A DNA stretch of 35,157 nucleotides from an uncultured Schlesneria sp. Its GTDB lineage: Bacteria; Planctomycetota; Planctomycetia; Planctomycetales; Planctomycetaceae. Shown in pieces: positions 1 through 10,400 of the stretch (positions within the stretch are counted from its first letter, which is position 1; each line of letters starts with the position of its first letter). The notes under the pieces were generated by a model. That model was not told the DNA's origin, did no database searches, and worked only from the letters and a program-made list of their open reading frames with translations. A program made the position numbers and the translations under genes. Where the stretch lies: positions 1 to 35,157 of the forward strand of contig CAILLA010000112.1 in assembly GCA_903834925.1 (NCBI GenBank). Direction: 5' to 3'.

Positions 1-150
1 CCTGAACAACTGGATCCACAGACCTCTTCGAGAATGCCATCCTTGGCCCCCTTTGAGCTAAGTCCATTAAATGAAAACACATCCGATCACAAAATGTACT
101 CGCATTCAAAAGACGCGCAAAGTGCGTCTTGCACTCCAATTATGAAGTGA
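1..150 (+). CDS. possible 3' end of an upstream gene (partial)
   Basis: The first frame is open from the left edge to a TGA at 148-150, giving 49 hydrophilic residues rich in Ser, Pro and Asn with no recognisable motif. It ends just before the HlyD-like gene on the same strand, so it could be the tail of an upstream operon member. A 49-codon open frame at a window edge can arise by chance, and the codon use is not decisive. Treat it as a candidate only. Confidence 0.2.
   Translation, partial: PEQLDPQTSSRMPSLAPFELSPLNENTSDHKMYSHSKDAQSASCTPIMK
110..130. other. stem-loop between genes
   Basis: AAGACGC at 110-116 is exactly complementary to GCGTCTT at 124-130. One more C-G pair and a G-T wobble extend it to a nine-pair stem with an AAA loop. 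It has no T-tract, so it is not a standard intrinsic terminator. It lies about 70 bases before the ATG at 200 and could be an operator or leader structure. Confidence 0.35.
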
Positions 151-199
151 GACATTGATTTCCGATGCGGAATCATCGCAAAACGGGTATATAAAAGGA

Positions 200-2179
200 A
201 TGTCACAGAACGCACCTATCACTTCGTCAAGTTCTCCTCTGCCTGCTACAAGGCAGCAGATGGAGCATTGCGTCGACCACTTGGCGGAATTGGCCAGGAC
301 CGACATCGTGGCCGAAAAGTTCTTCGTAGAAGTCTTGAATGGTCTGCGTCAAAACGGTGGTGTTGAGCAGGTTCGACTTTGGCGACCAGCCCCCAATGGA
401 CAATGGGATATCGTACGTCAGTTGCCTGCCGATTTGACCATGACGACTGATCCCGCGCAGATTTCGTGGCTGACTGAAGTTGCAAAAACACTACAGATAT
501 CAACGCGTAAAATCGATCAGACTGAAAACGGACCTGACCGTCTCGCCGCGCGTACGCTCTGCCCGATCGTTCATGCATGTCAGTGCGTCGCGTTACTTGA
601 CGCCGTCCATCAAGCAGGCCCGAATGGAGGGCTGACCACCGACGTCGTCCCGTTTCTTCGAGCGATTTGTGAAATCACGGCCGACTATCTGTCACAGGCG
701 GAATTACGACAGTTGCGGCAGGCTCAGTCGCAGTGGCAGCGGGGGGATCAGTTTTTCCAGAGCTTGATGCAATCGTCTGATTTGCCAGGCTTGGCCGCGA
801 CGATTGTTAATGATGGACGACTGTTTGCCGAATGCGACCGAGCGACTTTATTACGTCAAAACAACACGTCGATTGAAATGCTTGCCGTCACCGGCGTCGA
901 TCAGATTGAATCTCGTTCGAATACTGTTCGCTCAATTGAATCGCTTGCAAAACTCGTTTTAAGCGGAAACCAATCATTGTGGTTCAACGTCCTGGACCCG
1001 GCGGAGGCGGCAAATGCTCCTCAAACTTTGGCGTTTTCTGAACATGCTGGTTTGACCGGAGCCAAGGCGATCGGACTCATACCGTTACCGTCCACTCTGA
1101 CAACCGCCGCACCAGTTTCAAATCGAGCGGTACTCGCGGTGGAGCAATTCCAGAACGTTCTCGATTTCCCTGCATGGAAATCGCGAGCCGAAGTTCTGGC
1201 TCGGCGTAGTGAGCCACTGTTGCTCGCCGCAATCGAACGAGATGGAATACCGTTCTTAAACACGATGCAGCGATTGCGTCGTTTGCCAGCGTGGTTACGA
1301 CGACCGAGTTTTCGGCTTGCACTTTTGGGCGTGATCGCGGGCGCCGGAATTTTGACATTTGTGCCTGCGGAATTCACGGTGACTGGTCCTGCAGAGCTTG
1401 TCCCTGATCATCGTCGCGAAGTTTTTGCAAGCAGTACCGGGATCGTCGAACAATTGCTGGTTCAACACGGTGACGACGTCATCGAGGATCAGCCGTTGGT
1501 CGTGCTGCATGATCCGCAACTCGCGTTGGAACTCCCGAGAATCGTGGGCGAGCTTGACGTGGTTCGCGAACGATTAAAAGGGGTTCTTTCTGCTCGGCTG
1601 ACTGGGGGATCATCGTCTGATGCCCCGAACCGGGCAAGGTTGCTGGCATCGGAAGAAGAAGAATTAAAGGAACGGCAACAATCGCTAAACCGGCAGAAAA
1701 CGTTGATTGAACGCCAGAAGGCGGCATTGACGTTGCGAAGCCCGATTCGTGGAAAGGTGCTGACATGGGATGTCGCGACGTTACTTTCTGCTCGACCCGT
1801 AGAACGCGGCCAGGCCCTGCTGACGATCGGTGACACTCAGGGGCCTTGGGTGATTGAAATGCGGATTGCCGACAAGGATTTTGGACACGTCCGCGTTGCT
1901 CAGAAGCGACTGAAGCCAAATCTCGACGTTGATTTTCTGCTAGCCTCTGATCCGTCCCGTTCTTATCGAGGTACGATTCGCGACGTTGCGGCAACGACGA
2001 ATCTGGACGAACAGATTGGTATCAGTGTGATGATCACGGTGATGATCGATTCGAGCCAGTTATCGAATCCGCATGCGGGAACGACAGCCATCACGCGGAT
2101 TCATTGTGGTCGTCAGCCGATCGGTTATGTCTGGCTACACGATTTAATCGATGCTATTCGGACTCGACTTCTGTTTTAA
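200..2179 (+). CDS. HlyD-family membrane-fusion protein with GAF-like N-terminal half
   Basis: This is predicted to be an inner-membrane adaptor of an efflux or secretion system. With the ATG at 200 it has 659 residues. Residues about 20-345 form a soluble region resembling one or two GAF-like folds. A single membrane segment follows at about 371-389. Next comes a biotinyl-lipoyl-like strand segment (around VFASSTGIVEQLLVQHGDDV), a charged helical hairpin (about 460-550), the returning lipoyl half (LRSPIRGKVL), and a beta-barrel-like end. That order is typical of HlyD/MFP adaptors; the large cytoplasmic part is an addition seen in planctomycete relatives. An in-frame TTG at 155 would add 15 residues. 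I prefer the ATG, although the AAAAGGA before it sits very close. The 3' end overlaps the opposite-strand gene by 26 bases. The transporter partner is not in the window. The GAF assignment is by general pattern only. Confidence 0.75.
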   Translation: MSQNAPITSSSSPLPATRQQMEHCVDHLAELARTDIVAEKFFVEVLNGLRQNGGVEQVRLWRPAPNGQWDIVRQLPADLTMTTDPAQISWLTEVAKTLQISTRKIDQTENGPDRLAARTLCPIVHACQCVALLDAVHQAGPNGGLTTDVVPFLRAICEITADYLSQAELRQLRQAQSQWQRGDQFFQSLMQSSDLPGLAATIVNDGRLFAECDRATLLRQNNTSIEMLAVTGVDQIESRSNTVRSIESLAKLVLSGNQSLWFNVLDPAEAANAPQTLAFSEHAGLTGAKAIGLIPLPSTLTTAAPVSNRAVLAVEQFQNVLDFPAWKSRAEVLARRSEPLLLAAIERDGIPFLNTMQRLRRLPAWLRRPSFRLALLGVIAGAGILTFVPAEFTVTGPAELVPDHRREVFASSTGIVEQLLVQHGDDVIEDQPLVVLHDPQLALELPRIVGELDVVRERLKGVLSARLTGGSSSDAPNRARLLASEEEELKERQQSLNRQKTLIERQKAALTLRSPIRGKVLTWDVATLLSARPVERGQALLTIGDTQGPWVIEMRIADKDFGHVRVAQKRLKPNLDVDFLLASDPSRSYRGTIRDVAATTNLDEQIGISVMITVMIDSSQLSNPHAGTTAITRIHCGRQPIGYVWLHDLIDAIRTRLLF

Positions 2180-3206
2180 GCCCGCGACCGGATTTCGGTG
2201 CGTTCCCTTCATCGGGACGATCCAGAGCCAGTTGCGCATCGCGCGCCAGGTCACTGTCTTCGTAGTCAGAAACCATCTTTTCCAATTGAGCTTTGAATTT
2301 CTTGTTCAATGGCTTGCCTGAATTCAAAGCTTTTACAATTCCATCGAGGGTCCTGCGTGCGGCAGTTCCCGATTTCACCGTCGATTCCTTAATCAGGGAC
2401 TTCTTGAATTCCGCAAAGTCCGCAGGAAGATCTGCGGGGGCAAAGTGATCCGACAACCGTTGGCAAATCTCGTATGCTCGCCAATGCTGATCTTCTTCGT
2501 TTGCCTTCTTTGCGACGTCAAAATCCTCATTGGCAGCCGTTTTGACCATCTCTTGAAGTTTTTTCGCGGCTTCCTGGAGTTCCTTCTTAGCCGAGTTGAG
2601 CGATTTTCGCAGCAGTGCACCACTCGATTTATAGTTGCCTAACTCGACCGCCATCCAGGCATCTCTTAGTGCATCTGGGATATTCGCAGGATCGATTTTC
2701 CATTCGGCCCCTTTCAGAGCGACCTGGATTGTTTCATCAATTTTGTTCTCATCTCCCTGATCCATCGATCCGTCACTGGAGATGATTCGGACGAGAGTGA
2801 CGTTGTTCAGACCGATCTCATTAACGTCGTATGCCTTTTCCAGGCTGCGATCAACGTCAGCGATCATCGGCCAGGTACACGAGACTTCGCGAGCATATTC
2901 GCGAAGATCTGAGGCCGCGTTTCCCGAATTCACAGCGATAAAAATGATCGGCTGGGTTTTATACTCGGCTGATTTCTCCATCAAAGCGTGCCACAAATCG
3001 CGACTACGAGGGGACGATTCTTCGAAAAACCATAAGAAAACGGCTTTTCCTTTGAGTTGCTGAACCGAAAGAGGCGGCGAATTTATCCAGGCCCCGGCAT
3101 CGGTTGGAAGAGGAGGTGCGTCAGCCGCGAAAATCGCCCCCATCGTCACAATTGACGCAAACAGGGAAACGAACCAGAACCCCGAAAGAAAACGAAGATC
3201 GTACAT
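2154..3206 (-). CDS. exported thioredoxin-fold (redoxin/TlpA-like) protein without CXXC
   Basis: The 350-residue product begins with a signal peptide (hydrophobic core at about 8-26, likely cleavage after the Ala-rich end near residue 28). Residues about 38-165 follow the TlpA/AhpC-TSA pattern: LKGKAVFLWFFEES, then a helix, IIFIAVN, and a strand with WPMIADVDRSLEKAYDV. The usual CXXC position reads SSPRS, and the only nearby Cys is in REVSCTWPM, so classical disulfide exchange is not expected. The C-terminal half is charged and helical, with Lys/Glu-rich segments like those in other planctomycete exported redoxin-like proteins. The start ATG is at 3204-3206 and the stop TAG at 2154-2156. It is convergent with, and overlaps, the HlyD-like gene. 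The substrate is unknown. Confidence 0.7.
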   Translation of the reverse strand: MYDLRFLSGFWFVSLFASIVTMGAIFAADAPPLPTDAGAWINSPPLSVQQLKGKAVFLWFFEESSPRSRDLWHALMEKSAEYKTQPIIFIAVNSGNAASDLREYAREVSCTWPMIADVDRSLEKAYDVNEIGLNNVTLVRIISSDGSMDQGDENKIDETIQVALKGAEWKIDPANIPDALRDAWMAVELGNYKSSGALLRKSLNSAKKELQEAAKKLQEMVKTAANEDFDVAKKANEEDQHWRAYEICQRLSDHFAPADLPADFAEFKKSLIKESTVKSGTAARRTLDGIVKALNSGKPLNKKFKAQLEKMVSDYEDSDLARDAQLALDRPDEGNAPKSGRGLKTEVESE

Positions 3207-3436
3207 GGCAGCCTCGCGGTCAGCATCCTATCGATTCGCAAAAAAGTGACATCAACAATCAGTATCAGCAAGCGTCGACTAGGAAACAAGGGAAAATCAT
3301 ATCAGAGAACCGCGTGTGTCTCTATCCCTTCAAGATCCGTGCCTAATGATCCATACGGCAAAATGTACTGAAATTCCGGACGGCTTTTTAAGAATTTTCA
3401 AGCTTCGGTATCCCGTAAGCGATCCGTTGCTTCTCA

Positions 3437-3464
3437 ACGATTTCGTTGATTGATACGATTTCGT
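3437..3464. repeat. 10-bp direct repeat upstream of acnA
   Basis: ACGATTTCGT occurs at 3437-3446 and exactly again at 3455-3464, a centre-to-centre distance of 18 bases, or about 1.7 helical turns. It lies about 135-160 bases before the acnA start and could be a pair of regulator half-sites. No regulator is identified. Confidence 0.4.
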
Positions 3465-3503
3465 CGCCAAGTAATCCTTAGAATTCTCAAGGGTTTCCGG
3501 AAA

Positions 3504-3521
3504 CTTCGCCGAACGGCGAAG
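3504..3521. promoter_or_regulatory. perfect 8-2-8 palindrome upstream of acnA
   Basis: CTTCGCCGAACGGCGAAG is an 18-base palindrome, two 8-base arms separated by AA, located 77 bases before the acnA ATG. It could be the operator of a dimeric regulator or an RNA hairpin in the acnA leader. It lacks a T-tract, so a terminator is unlikely. Confidence 0.4.
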
Positions 3522-3597
3522 GACAACAAAAACTGACCGGACGCGGGTATCGCGGACGAACAATAGGTCCCATTTACACGAGCAAGGAAATTTCGAT

Positions 3598-6264
3598 ATG
3601 GCGGCGACGAATCCTTTTGGTACTGAGTCGGTTCTTAAAACCAGCGGTGGAGAATTCAAATACTTTTCACTGCCGAAGCTCGCTGCAAAGGGCTATGGTC
3701 AGATCGATACGCTGCCATTCTCGATGCGAGTGCTACTGGAATCCTGCCTGCGAAACGTTGATGGCTTTATTGTCAACGAAGAACATGTCGCTCAGGTGGC
3801 CAATTGGGATGCGAGTAAGCCGCAGCAGGTCGAAGTGCCGTTTATGGTGGGCCGCGTCGTCTTGCAAGACTTCACGGGAGTTCCTGCCGTTGTCGATATG
3901 GCGGCTTTGCGCGATGCCATGATCCGCATGGGGGGCGATCCCAAAAAGATTAATCCGCTCGTTCAGTGTGACCTCGTGATCGATCATTCGGTCCAGGTTG
4001 ACTTTTTCGGGACCGGCGAATCATTGCAAAAGAACGTCGACCTTGAGTTCGAACGTAATCTGGAACGATATCAATTGTTGCGATGGGCTCAGCAGGGTCT
4101 GAGTAACTTTCGCGTTGTTCCTCCTGCGACCGGTATCGTGCATCAGGTGAATCTGGAGTACCTGGCGAAAGTGGTGCTCACGAAAAATGGCGTTGCTTAT
4201 CCAGACAGTCTGGTTGGGACCGACAGCCATACAACGATGATTAACGGCCTGGGTGTTGTCGGCTGGGGTGTCGGTGGGATCGAAGCCGAGGCCGTCATGC
4301 TCGGTCAGCCAATCTATATGCTAATGCCCGAAGTCGTCGGATTCAAACTGAGCGGTTCGCTCCCTGAAGGGACGACGGCTACGGATCTCGTATTGATCGT
4401 GACTCAGATGTTGCGAAAGCATGGTGTCGTAAACAAGTTCGTCGAATTCTACGGACCTGGTCTCGACGCGATGACGCTGCCAGACCGAGCGACATTGGCC
4501 AATATGGCTCCGGAATATGGAGCCACGATGGGTTTCTTCCCGGTCGACGACGAGACATTGCGGTTCCTTCGCCGTACCGGTCGAACCGATGCCGAGGTCG
4601 AACTTGTCGAGTCGTACTACAAGGCTCAGGGAATGTTCCGCACAGCGAAATCCCCCGAACCGCGATTCACTTCAAAGCTCGAACTTGATCTTTCGACCGT
4701 CGTTCCATCAATGGCAGGTCCAAAACGACCACAAGACCGAGTTCTGCTCAAGGACATGAAATCCGCTTGGGTCAAAGAACGCAGCACCAGTTTTGCACAT
4801 CCGACTCCTGTTACGCCGGTGACGGTCAAAGGGATCGACGCCAAGATTGGCGATGGAGCGGTTGTGATCGCCGCGATCACCAGTTGCACCAATACGAGCA
4901 ATCCTTCCGTGATGCTCGGAGCCGGTTTGCTCGCTCGTAATGCCGTTGCGAAGGGGCTGACCAGCAAGCCTTGGGTTAAGACCAGCCTCGCCCCAGGTAG
5001 CCGTGTCGTCACCGAATACCTTGCGAAATCATGCCTCGACAAATCGTTGAATCAATTAGGTTTCAATACGGTCGGATATGGATGTACGACTTGCATTGGA
5101 AACAGCGGTCCGTTGCCCGACAATGTTTCGCAAGCGGTCTCCGAAGGTGATCTCGTCGTTTCTGCCGTCCTTTCAGGAAATCGCAATTTCGAAGGCCGAA
5201 TCAATCCCCAGGTGAAGGCAAATTACCTGGCCAGTCCACCGCTCGTCGTTGCCTATGCACTTGCCGGAACGACCGACATCGATTTGACGACCGAACCGCT
5301 CGGAAAAGACAAATCAGGAAACGATGTCTATCTCAAGGATATCTGGCCAAGCTCGAAAGAAATTGAAGAAACTGTTTCGTCGTCGATTACGCCAGAAATG
5401 TTTACGACCGAATACGGACATGCGGCACTCGGTCCCATCGAATGGCAAAAGATTACCGGTGCTACCGGCCCTCTGTATAAGTGGGACGAAAAGAGCACCT
5501 ATGTGCAAGAACCTCCGTTCTTTATCGATATGCCAGTGACTCCGAAACCGATTCAAGGGATCAGCGGAGCGGTCTGTCTGCTGTCGGTTGGTGACTCGGT
5601 CACGACCGACCACATCAGCCCTGCCGGTTCGATCAAGGCTAGTTCTCCTGCTGGTGTCTTCCTGCAGGCCAACGGTGTCGCCCCGCTCGACTTCAACAGC
5701 TATGGTGCCCGTCGAGGTAACGATCGCGTGATGACGCGAGGAACATTCGCAAATATCCGGTTGCGAAATTTGCTCTGTCCCGGAACTGAAGGGGGAGTTT
5801 CGAAGTACTTCCCCACCGGCGAACAATTGTCTGTCTACGACACCGCGATGAAGTATAAAGCCGACGGAACACCGCTGGTTGTCCTCGCAGGATCGGAATA
5901 CGGGACAGGTTCATCCCGTGACTGGGCCGCCAAGGGGACTTTCCTGCTGGGCATTAAAGTTGTCATTGCGACCAGCTTCGAGCGTATCCACCGTTCGAAT
6001 CTCGTTGGCATGGGTGTGCTGCCACTTCAATTCCGAGCCGGAGAAAGCCGCGAATTCCTGGACCTTGACGGGACCGAAACGTTTGAGATTCAGCTGAACG
6101 ACGACCTTAAACCGCTGCAAGCGGTCGAAGTGATGGCAACCAAGCCAGACGGTACGGCGATTCACTTCGTCGCAACTTGTCGCATCGATACGCCGGTCGA
6201 AGTCGAGTACTACCGCAATGGAGGCATCCTTCACAAAGTTCTCAGGGACCTCGTGAAGGGTTAA
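3598..6264 (+). CDS. acnA: aconitate hydratase (AcnA/IRP1 type)
   Basis: Aconitase interconverts citrate and isocitrate through cis-aconitate in the cytoplasmic TCA cycle, using a [4Fe-4S] cluster. At 888 residues it matches the usual AcnA length of about 890. The three cluster cysteines are C430 (in SCTNTSNPS) and C496/C499 (in CTTCIGNSG), close to their positions in E. coli AcnA. Other hallmarks are [33 protein letters not shown] and the swivelling-domain segment [16 protein letters not shown] with the active-site Ser/Arg. The start ATG at 3598 follows AAGGAAA at 3584-3590. The gene is flanked by non-coding DNA on both sides, so it is probably monocistronic. The upstream palindrome and direct repeats may carry its regulation. 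Identification is secure. Confidence 0.97.
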   Translation: MAATNPFGTESVLKTSGGEFKYFSLPKLAAKGYGQIDTLPFSMRVLLESCLRNVDGFIVNEEHVAQVANWDASKPQQVEVPFMVGRVVLQDFTGVPAVVDMAALRDAMIRMGGDPKKINPLVQCDLVIDHSVQVDFFGTGESLQKNVDLEFERNLERYQLLRWAQQGLSNFRVVPPATGIVHQVNLEYLAKVVLTKNGVAYPDSLVGTDSHTTMINGLGVVGWGVGGIEAEAVMLGQPIYMLMPEVVGFKLSGSLPEGTTATDLVLIVTQMLRKHGVVNKFVEFYGPGLDAMTLPDRATLANMAPEYGATMGFFPVDDETLRFLRRTGRTDAEVELVESYYKAQGMFRTAKSPEPRFTSKLELDLSTVVPSMAGPKRPQDRVLLKDMKSAWVKERSTSFAHPTPVTPVTVKGIDAKIGDGAVVIAAITSCTNTSNPSVMLGAGLLARNAVAKGLTSKPWVKTSLAPGSRVVTEYLAKSCLDKSLNQLGFNTVGYGCTTCIGNSGPLPDNVSQAVSEGDLVVSAVLSGNRNFEGRINPQVKANYLASPPLVVAYALAGTTDIDLTTEPLGKDKSGNDVYLKDIWPSSKEIEETVSSSITPEMFTTEYGHAALGPIEWQKITGATGPLYKWDEKSTYVQEPPFFIDMPVTPKPIQGISGAVCLLSVGDSVTTDHISPAGSIKASSPAGVFLQANGVAPLDFNSYGARRGNDRVMTRGTFANIRLRNLLCPGTEGGVSKYFPTGEQLSVYDTAMKYKADGTPLVVLAGSEYGTGSSRDWAAKGTFLLGIKVVIATSFERIHRSNLVGMGVLPLQFRAGESREFLDLDGTETFEIQLNDDLKPLQAVEVMATKPDGTAIHFVATCRIDTPVEVEYYRNGGILHKVLRDLVKG

Positions 6265-6714
6265 TCGCCGTTTCGTTCACGGAATGCTCGTGTTTGTCGT
6301 ATCATTGGGTGCCTGATCGCCGTACGGTTTTCACTTTGGGTATTCATGATGCCGATTCACCATTGAACACGGCTCGAAACGGGGGATTTTCACGATTTCC
6401 ACCAGGGTTGGGTGATTGCGATTCGCAATGCGCTCAACGCTGGTCCGCATCCGCCTGAGGACGTTGAGCGATCTATCAAGAGGCTTGGGACATTTTTTCC
6501 ACGATTCTCAAGGAACCGATCGATCCAAAAAACTGATGTCGAGGTTTGTGTGACGATATTCGAGAGTCGTTCTCAGCTTCTGTTCATGATTCCTTGATTC
6601 AGTAGACTTTCGCTACGGCGATGAACCGGCGAAGATGCTTGGCTCGCTCGGGCTTCGTTCGTTGAACGGGCTTTTGGTGCGAATAGGAACTGATCGAACT
6701 GAACGACGACGATT
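6265..6714. other. intergenic region between acnA and queE
   Basis: About 450 bases hold no credible gene; short open stretches here lack start signals and family features. Two inverted repeats are present: ATTGCG-ATT-CGCAAT at 6415-6429, and a perfect 9-base pair at 6431-6439 and 6462-6470. I looked for a preQ1-type riboswitch ahead of queE and did not recognise one. Confidence 0.45.
6431..6470. other. 9-bp inverted repeat in the acnA-queE gap
   Basis: CGCTCAACG (6431-6439) and CGTTGAGCG (6462-6470) are perfect reverse complements separated by 22 bases. The smaller palindrome at 6415-6429 stands immediately before it. Together they could form a structured RNA element, either the end of the acnA message or a distal leader of queE. 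There is no T-tract after the stem. Confidence 0.4.
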
Positions 6715-7395
6715 GTGCGTATCGCTGAGATTTTTCAATCCGTGCAGGGTGAGGGCGAATTTGCGGGAACACCTTCGGTGTTTGTGCGAACAACCGGATG
6801 TAATCTGCGCTGCTGGTTTTGCGACACGCCCTATGCATCGATACATCCGGAAGGTCCGCGTGAGGATTGGCAGGATGTTTTGCGCATGGTTCTTGAACTA
6901 GATTGCACACACGTTGTACTGACTGGCGGCGAGCCGATGTTACAACCGGAATTGGTCCCGCTTGCTCGTGCGTTACGTCAGGAACATCGGATTGTCACAG
7001 TTGAGACTGCCGGGACGGTGTTTCGTCCCGTCGAAGCCGACCTCATGTCGATCAGCCCCAAGCTGTCAAATTCCTCGCCCCATGAGGCAACTCGCTGGCT
7101 CGCCCGCCACGATCGTGATCGGGATCGACCTGAAGTGATGCGGCGATTGATGGAAGGCTCGTCGTATCAACTCAAGTTTGTTGTCGATCAACCGGAAGAT
7201 CTCGATGAGATCGTCGACTATCTCAAACAATTTTCTGAAGTCGCCAATGACCGCGTATGGCTGATGCCGCAAGGAATCCGGCAGGAACAGTTGGTGGAAA
7301 AAGGGATCTGGCTAAACCCGGCAGCACAGCAGTTGGGCTTCCGATTCTGCCCGAGAAGACATATCGAATTATTCGGAAATGTTCGCGGAACATAA
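6715..7395 (+). CDS. queE: 7-carboxy-7-deazaguanine synthase QueE
   Basis: QueE is a radical-SAM enzyme that converts 6-carboxy-tetrahydropterin to 7-carboxy-7-deazaguanine on the route to queuosine and other 7-deazapurines. The 226-residue product opens with MRIAEIFQSVQGEGEFAG, the family N-terminus that binds substrate. The radical-SAM cysteines are C29, C33 and C36 (CNLRCWFC), followed by DTPYA. HVVLTGGEPMLQ is the glycine-rich SAM-binding strand, and residues near VETAGT and SISPKLS fit the family. The end, WLNPAAQQLGFRFCPRRHIELFGN, is also typical. The start is a GTG at 6715, chosen because the conserved N-terminus begins there. Other que genes are not in the window. The hybrid-kinase start lies 70 bases downstream on the same strand, so co-transcription is possible. 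Confidence 0.93.
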   Translation: MRIAEIFQSVQGEGEFAGTPSVFVRTTGCNLRCWFCDTPYASIHPEGPREDWQDVLRMVLELDCTHVVLTGGEPMLQPELVPLARALRQEHRIVTVETAGTVFRPVEADLMSISPKLSNSSPHEATRWLARHDRDRDRPEVMRRLMEGSSYQLKFVVDQPEDLDEIVDYLKQFSEVANDRVWLMPQGIRQEQLVEKGIWLNPAAQQLGFRFCPRRHIELFGNVRGT

Positions 7396-7465
7396 AACGC
7401 GAATCGCTGGCTTGCTTGTGACGTGCAGTTTATCCTTGATTGATTGCTTAATTAAGGATGCCGTA

Positions 7466-10400
7466 ATGCCTCGACTGCTGGTTGTGGAAAGAGATGCCGC
7501 GCGCTGTGATTCGCTGCAAGTTATTTTGGCTCGAGCAGGTTACGATGTCTCGATTGTCGGACATCACGAATCGGTATTGCAAACAGGCACCGCGGATCTG
7601 TTGATCGTTGGTGACGAAGATCTGGATGTGATCGGCGAGTTACCTCAATCCGCTGTGGGGCAGGCTGTTCGAGTACTGGCGCTGATTAATCCTGGAAATT
7701 GTGCTGGAATTCTTCGTTGCCTTAAAGCCGGGGTCGCCGGGGTTTTCTCGCGTCAACGGACCAGTGAAGAAATCCTGACGAAAATCCGCTTGCTGCTCGA
7801 TACTGCGGGGCCTGTTACCGTGGATGCGGTTTCACGTTCGAGAGATACGTCAGATCCACCGGCCCCTGCGGACACCTATCGGCAAGCCGATTTGATCGAC
7901 GCGTTACAGGCGGCATGCGAAGATATTGGCCGATTGCAGGACCGTTATGAAAATGAACTCACGCATCGGCGAAAGGTCGAACAGGCATTAATGGAGTCGG
8001 AAGCTTTTTATCAATCTCTGGTCGAAACGTTGCCGCTGGCGATGCTTCGAAAGGATATCACCGGCCGGTTTACGTTCGCCAATCGGCTACTGTGTGAAGC
8101 GTTCAATCGGCCGCTGGAATCGATCATTGGACATAGCGATCATGACTTCTTTCCGCGCGAACTGGCCGAGAAATATCGGGCTGATGATCGGCATGTGCTC
8201 GAACATCGAAGTACGTTTGAAACGACTGAAGAATTTCAGACGCCGGCCGGTGATTTGCGGTACACGCATGTTGTCAAAAGTCCGGTCTATGATTCCGCCG
8301 GAAATCTGGTCGGTATCCAGGGGATCTTTTCCGATGTGACGGAAAAAGAGCGAGCCGAGCGAGAACTGGTCCAAACCAAAGCGAGATTGCAAGCGGTACT
8401 CGATGCTGCGACACAGGTCTCGATCATCTCAACGGACGTTGACGGGGTGATCAATCTCGTTAATACCGGGGCCGAGCGGATGCTTGGCTATTCAATCGAA
8501 GAAATGCTTGGCAATTCCCCTGCGATGTTTCATCTGCGATCCGAAGTCGAGGCCCGTGGGATTGAACTGTCTCGTGAATTCGGCTGCCCGATTCAAGGTT
8601 TTGATGTCTTTGTCACGTACGCTCGAAAGGGCGATCACGAAGAACGGGAATGGACGTATGTCCGTAAGGACGGTCAACATCTCCGCGTCGCATTGTCCGT
8701 GACGGCAAAGAGAGACCATGAAGGGTATGTGAACGGCTTCCTCGGAATTGCTGTCGATATCACGACACGTCATCAGGCGGAAATCGAGTTATTGAAAGCA
8801 AAGGAGGCCGCCGAGGCAGCCAATCGTGCGAAAAGCGACTTTCTCGCAAATATGAGTCATGAAATCCGTACGCCGCTTAACGCCATCATCGGCATGACCG
8901 AACTTGTTCGCGACACGCAGCTCGATGTGACGCAACGCGAATATCTTTCGATGGTTCAAGAGTCTGGCGAATCATTGCTGTCGGTCATCAATGATATCCT
9001 TGATTTTTCGAAGATCGAGGCAGGTAAACTCAGCCTCGAAAGGGTCAGCTTTGATCTTCGCGAATTGCTGGGCGATACCATGAAGTCGCTTGTGCTAAGG
9101 GCGCATCGCAAGCGGCTTGAACTGGCCTGCCATGTTACCCCCGCTGTCCCTGTATTAATCGAAGGTGATCCACATCGATTGCGACAGGTCGTCGTCAATC
9201 TTGTTGGTAACGCCATCAAGTTTACCGAACGGGGCGAAGTGGTACTTGACGTCGATGTCGAACAAATCAACGGTGACGAACTCACGCTGCACTTTCGAGT
9301 CACCGATACGGGGATTGGAATTTCGCCCGATCAACTGCATACGATTTTTGAAGCGTTCGAACAGGCGGATACCTCAACGACTCGTCGCTATGGCGGAACG
9401 GGTCTGGGTCTGGCCATTTCGTCGCGTCTTGTAGATTTGATGGGTGGACGCGTCTGGGTCGAAAGCGAAGTTGAACGAGGCAGCACTTTTCACTTTGTCG
9501 CCCGATTCTGGGGCTCATCATGCGATGCCGAGCCGAACGTTTCGAAGATCTACCCCCCGATGCTCCAAGGGTTACGAGTTCTTGTTGTCGATGACAATGC
9601 CACCAACCGTCGACTTCTGGTTGAGATTCTCAAGAATTGGATGATGCAACCGACCGCTGTCGCCAGCGTTGCTGAGGCAGTCAGAGAATTAGAGCAAATG
9701 GCCGACGCAGGGGATCCGTATGCGATGATTCTGACCGATGCCAGCATGCCTGATGTCGACGGGTTCGCCTTAGCCAGGAAAGTACAAGAAAACCGAATTC
9801 TGTGTCGTTCGATGATCATGATGCTCACGTCCGGTGATCGCCCCGGTGACGTTCGAAAGTGCAAGGAGTTCGGCATTGCGGCGTATCTGGTCAAGCCAAT
9901 CAAACAATCTGAATTGTTGGATGCCATTCTGGTCGCCGTCGGCGGTCAATCGGCATTGACGGGTGTGCAAGACGTGCCGTCCATTTCGACAAGGAAAACC
10001 AATGTACCCAAGTCGATCTTGCTGGCCGAGGACAGCGTGATCAATCAAAAACTGGCCATTGGATTGCTCGAGAAATGGGGGCATCGCGTTACCGTTGCAA
10101 ACGATGGGCGTGAAGCCGTCGATCTGTCGGAACGGGGAGAGTTTGACTTAATCCTCATGGATGTGCAGATGCCAGAACTGGACGGTCTTGATGCGACCAG
10201 ACTGATTCGTCGTCGGGAAACGACGACAGGCGAACACCTGCCGATCGTGGCGATGACCGCGCATGCGATGAAGGGAGACCGTGAACTTTGTCTTGAAGCC
10301 GGAATGGACGACTATTTAATGAAACCGATCCGTGCCGAGCAATTGTTTCACGCGTTGGAGAACATCAATCGCTCAACAACGACAAATCCAATGAACAACA

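Larger units (their letters stand above)
3207..3597. other. divergent intergenic region upstream of acnA
   Basis: About 390 bases separate the divergent redoxin-like and acnA genes and should hold both promoters. I see no convincing gene. The acnA side holds repeated motifs: ACGATTTCGT at 3437-3446 and again at 3455-3464, near-identical AGAATTTTCAAG (from 3391) and AGAATTCTCAAG (from 3480), and a perfect palindrome at 3504-3521. A run AAGGAAA at 3584-3590 serves as the acnA ribosome binding site. Confidence 0.5.

Noticed and set aside
1021-1377. Long minus-strand open frames inside the HlyD-like gene
   Set aside because: They are shadows of the real plus-strand frame with no domain features; similar shadows inside other large genes were dropped for the same reason.
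6412-6597. Short plus-strand open frame (GTG start) between acnA and queE
   Set aside because: No ribosome binding site, no family features, and it spans the inverted repeats at 6415-6470. It is more likely non-coding.
6600-6714. preQ1 riboswitch ahead of queE
   Set aside because: No hairpin plus A-rich tail of the preQ1-I kind is visible, and no preQ1-II-like arrangement was recognised.
7379-7465. Upstream start of the hybrid kinase overlapping queE
   Set aside because: The extra 29 residues are unlike the receiver-like N-terminus, while the ATG at 7466 has a well-spaced AAGGA.
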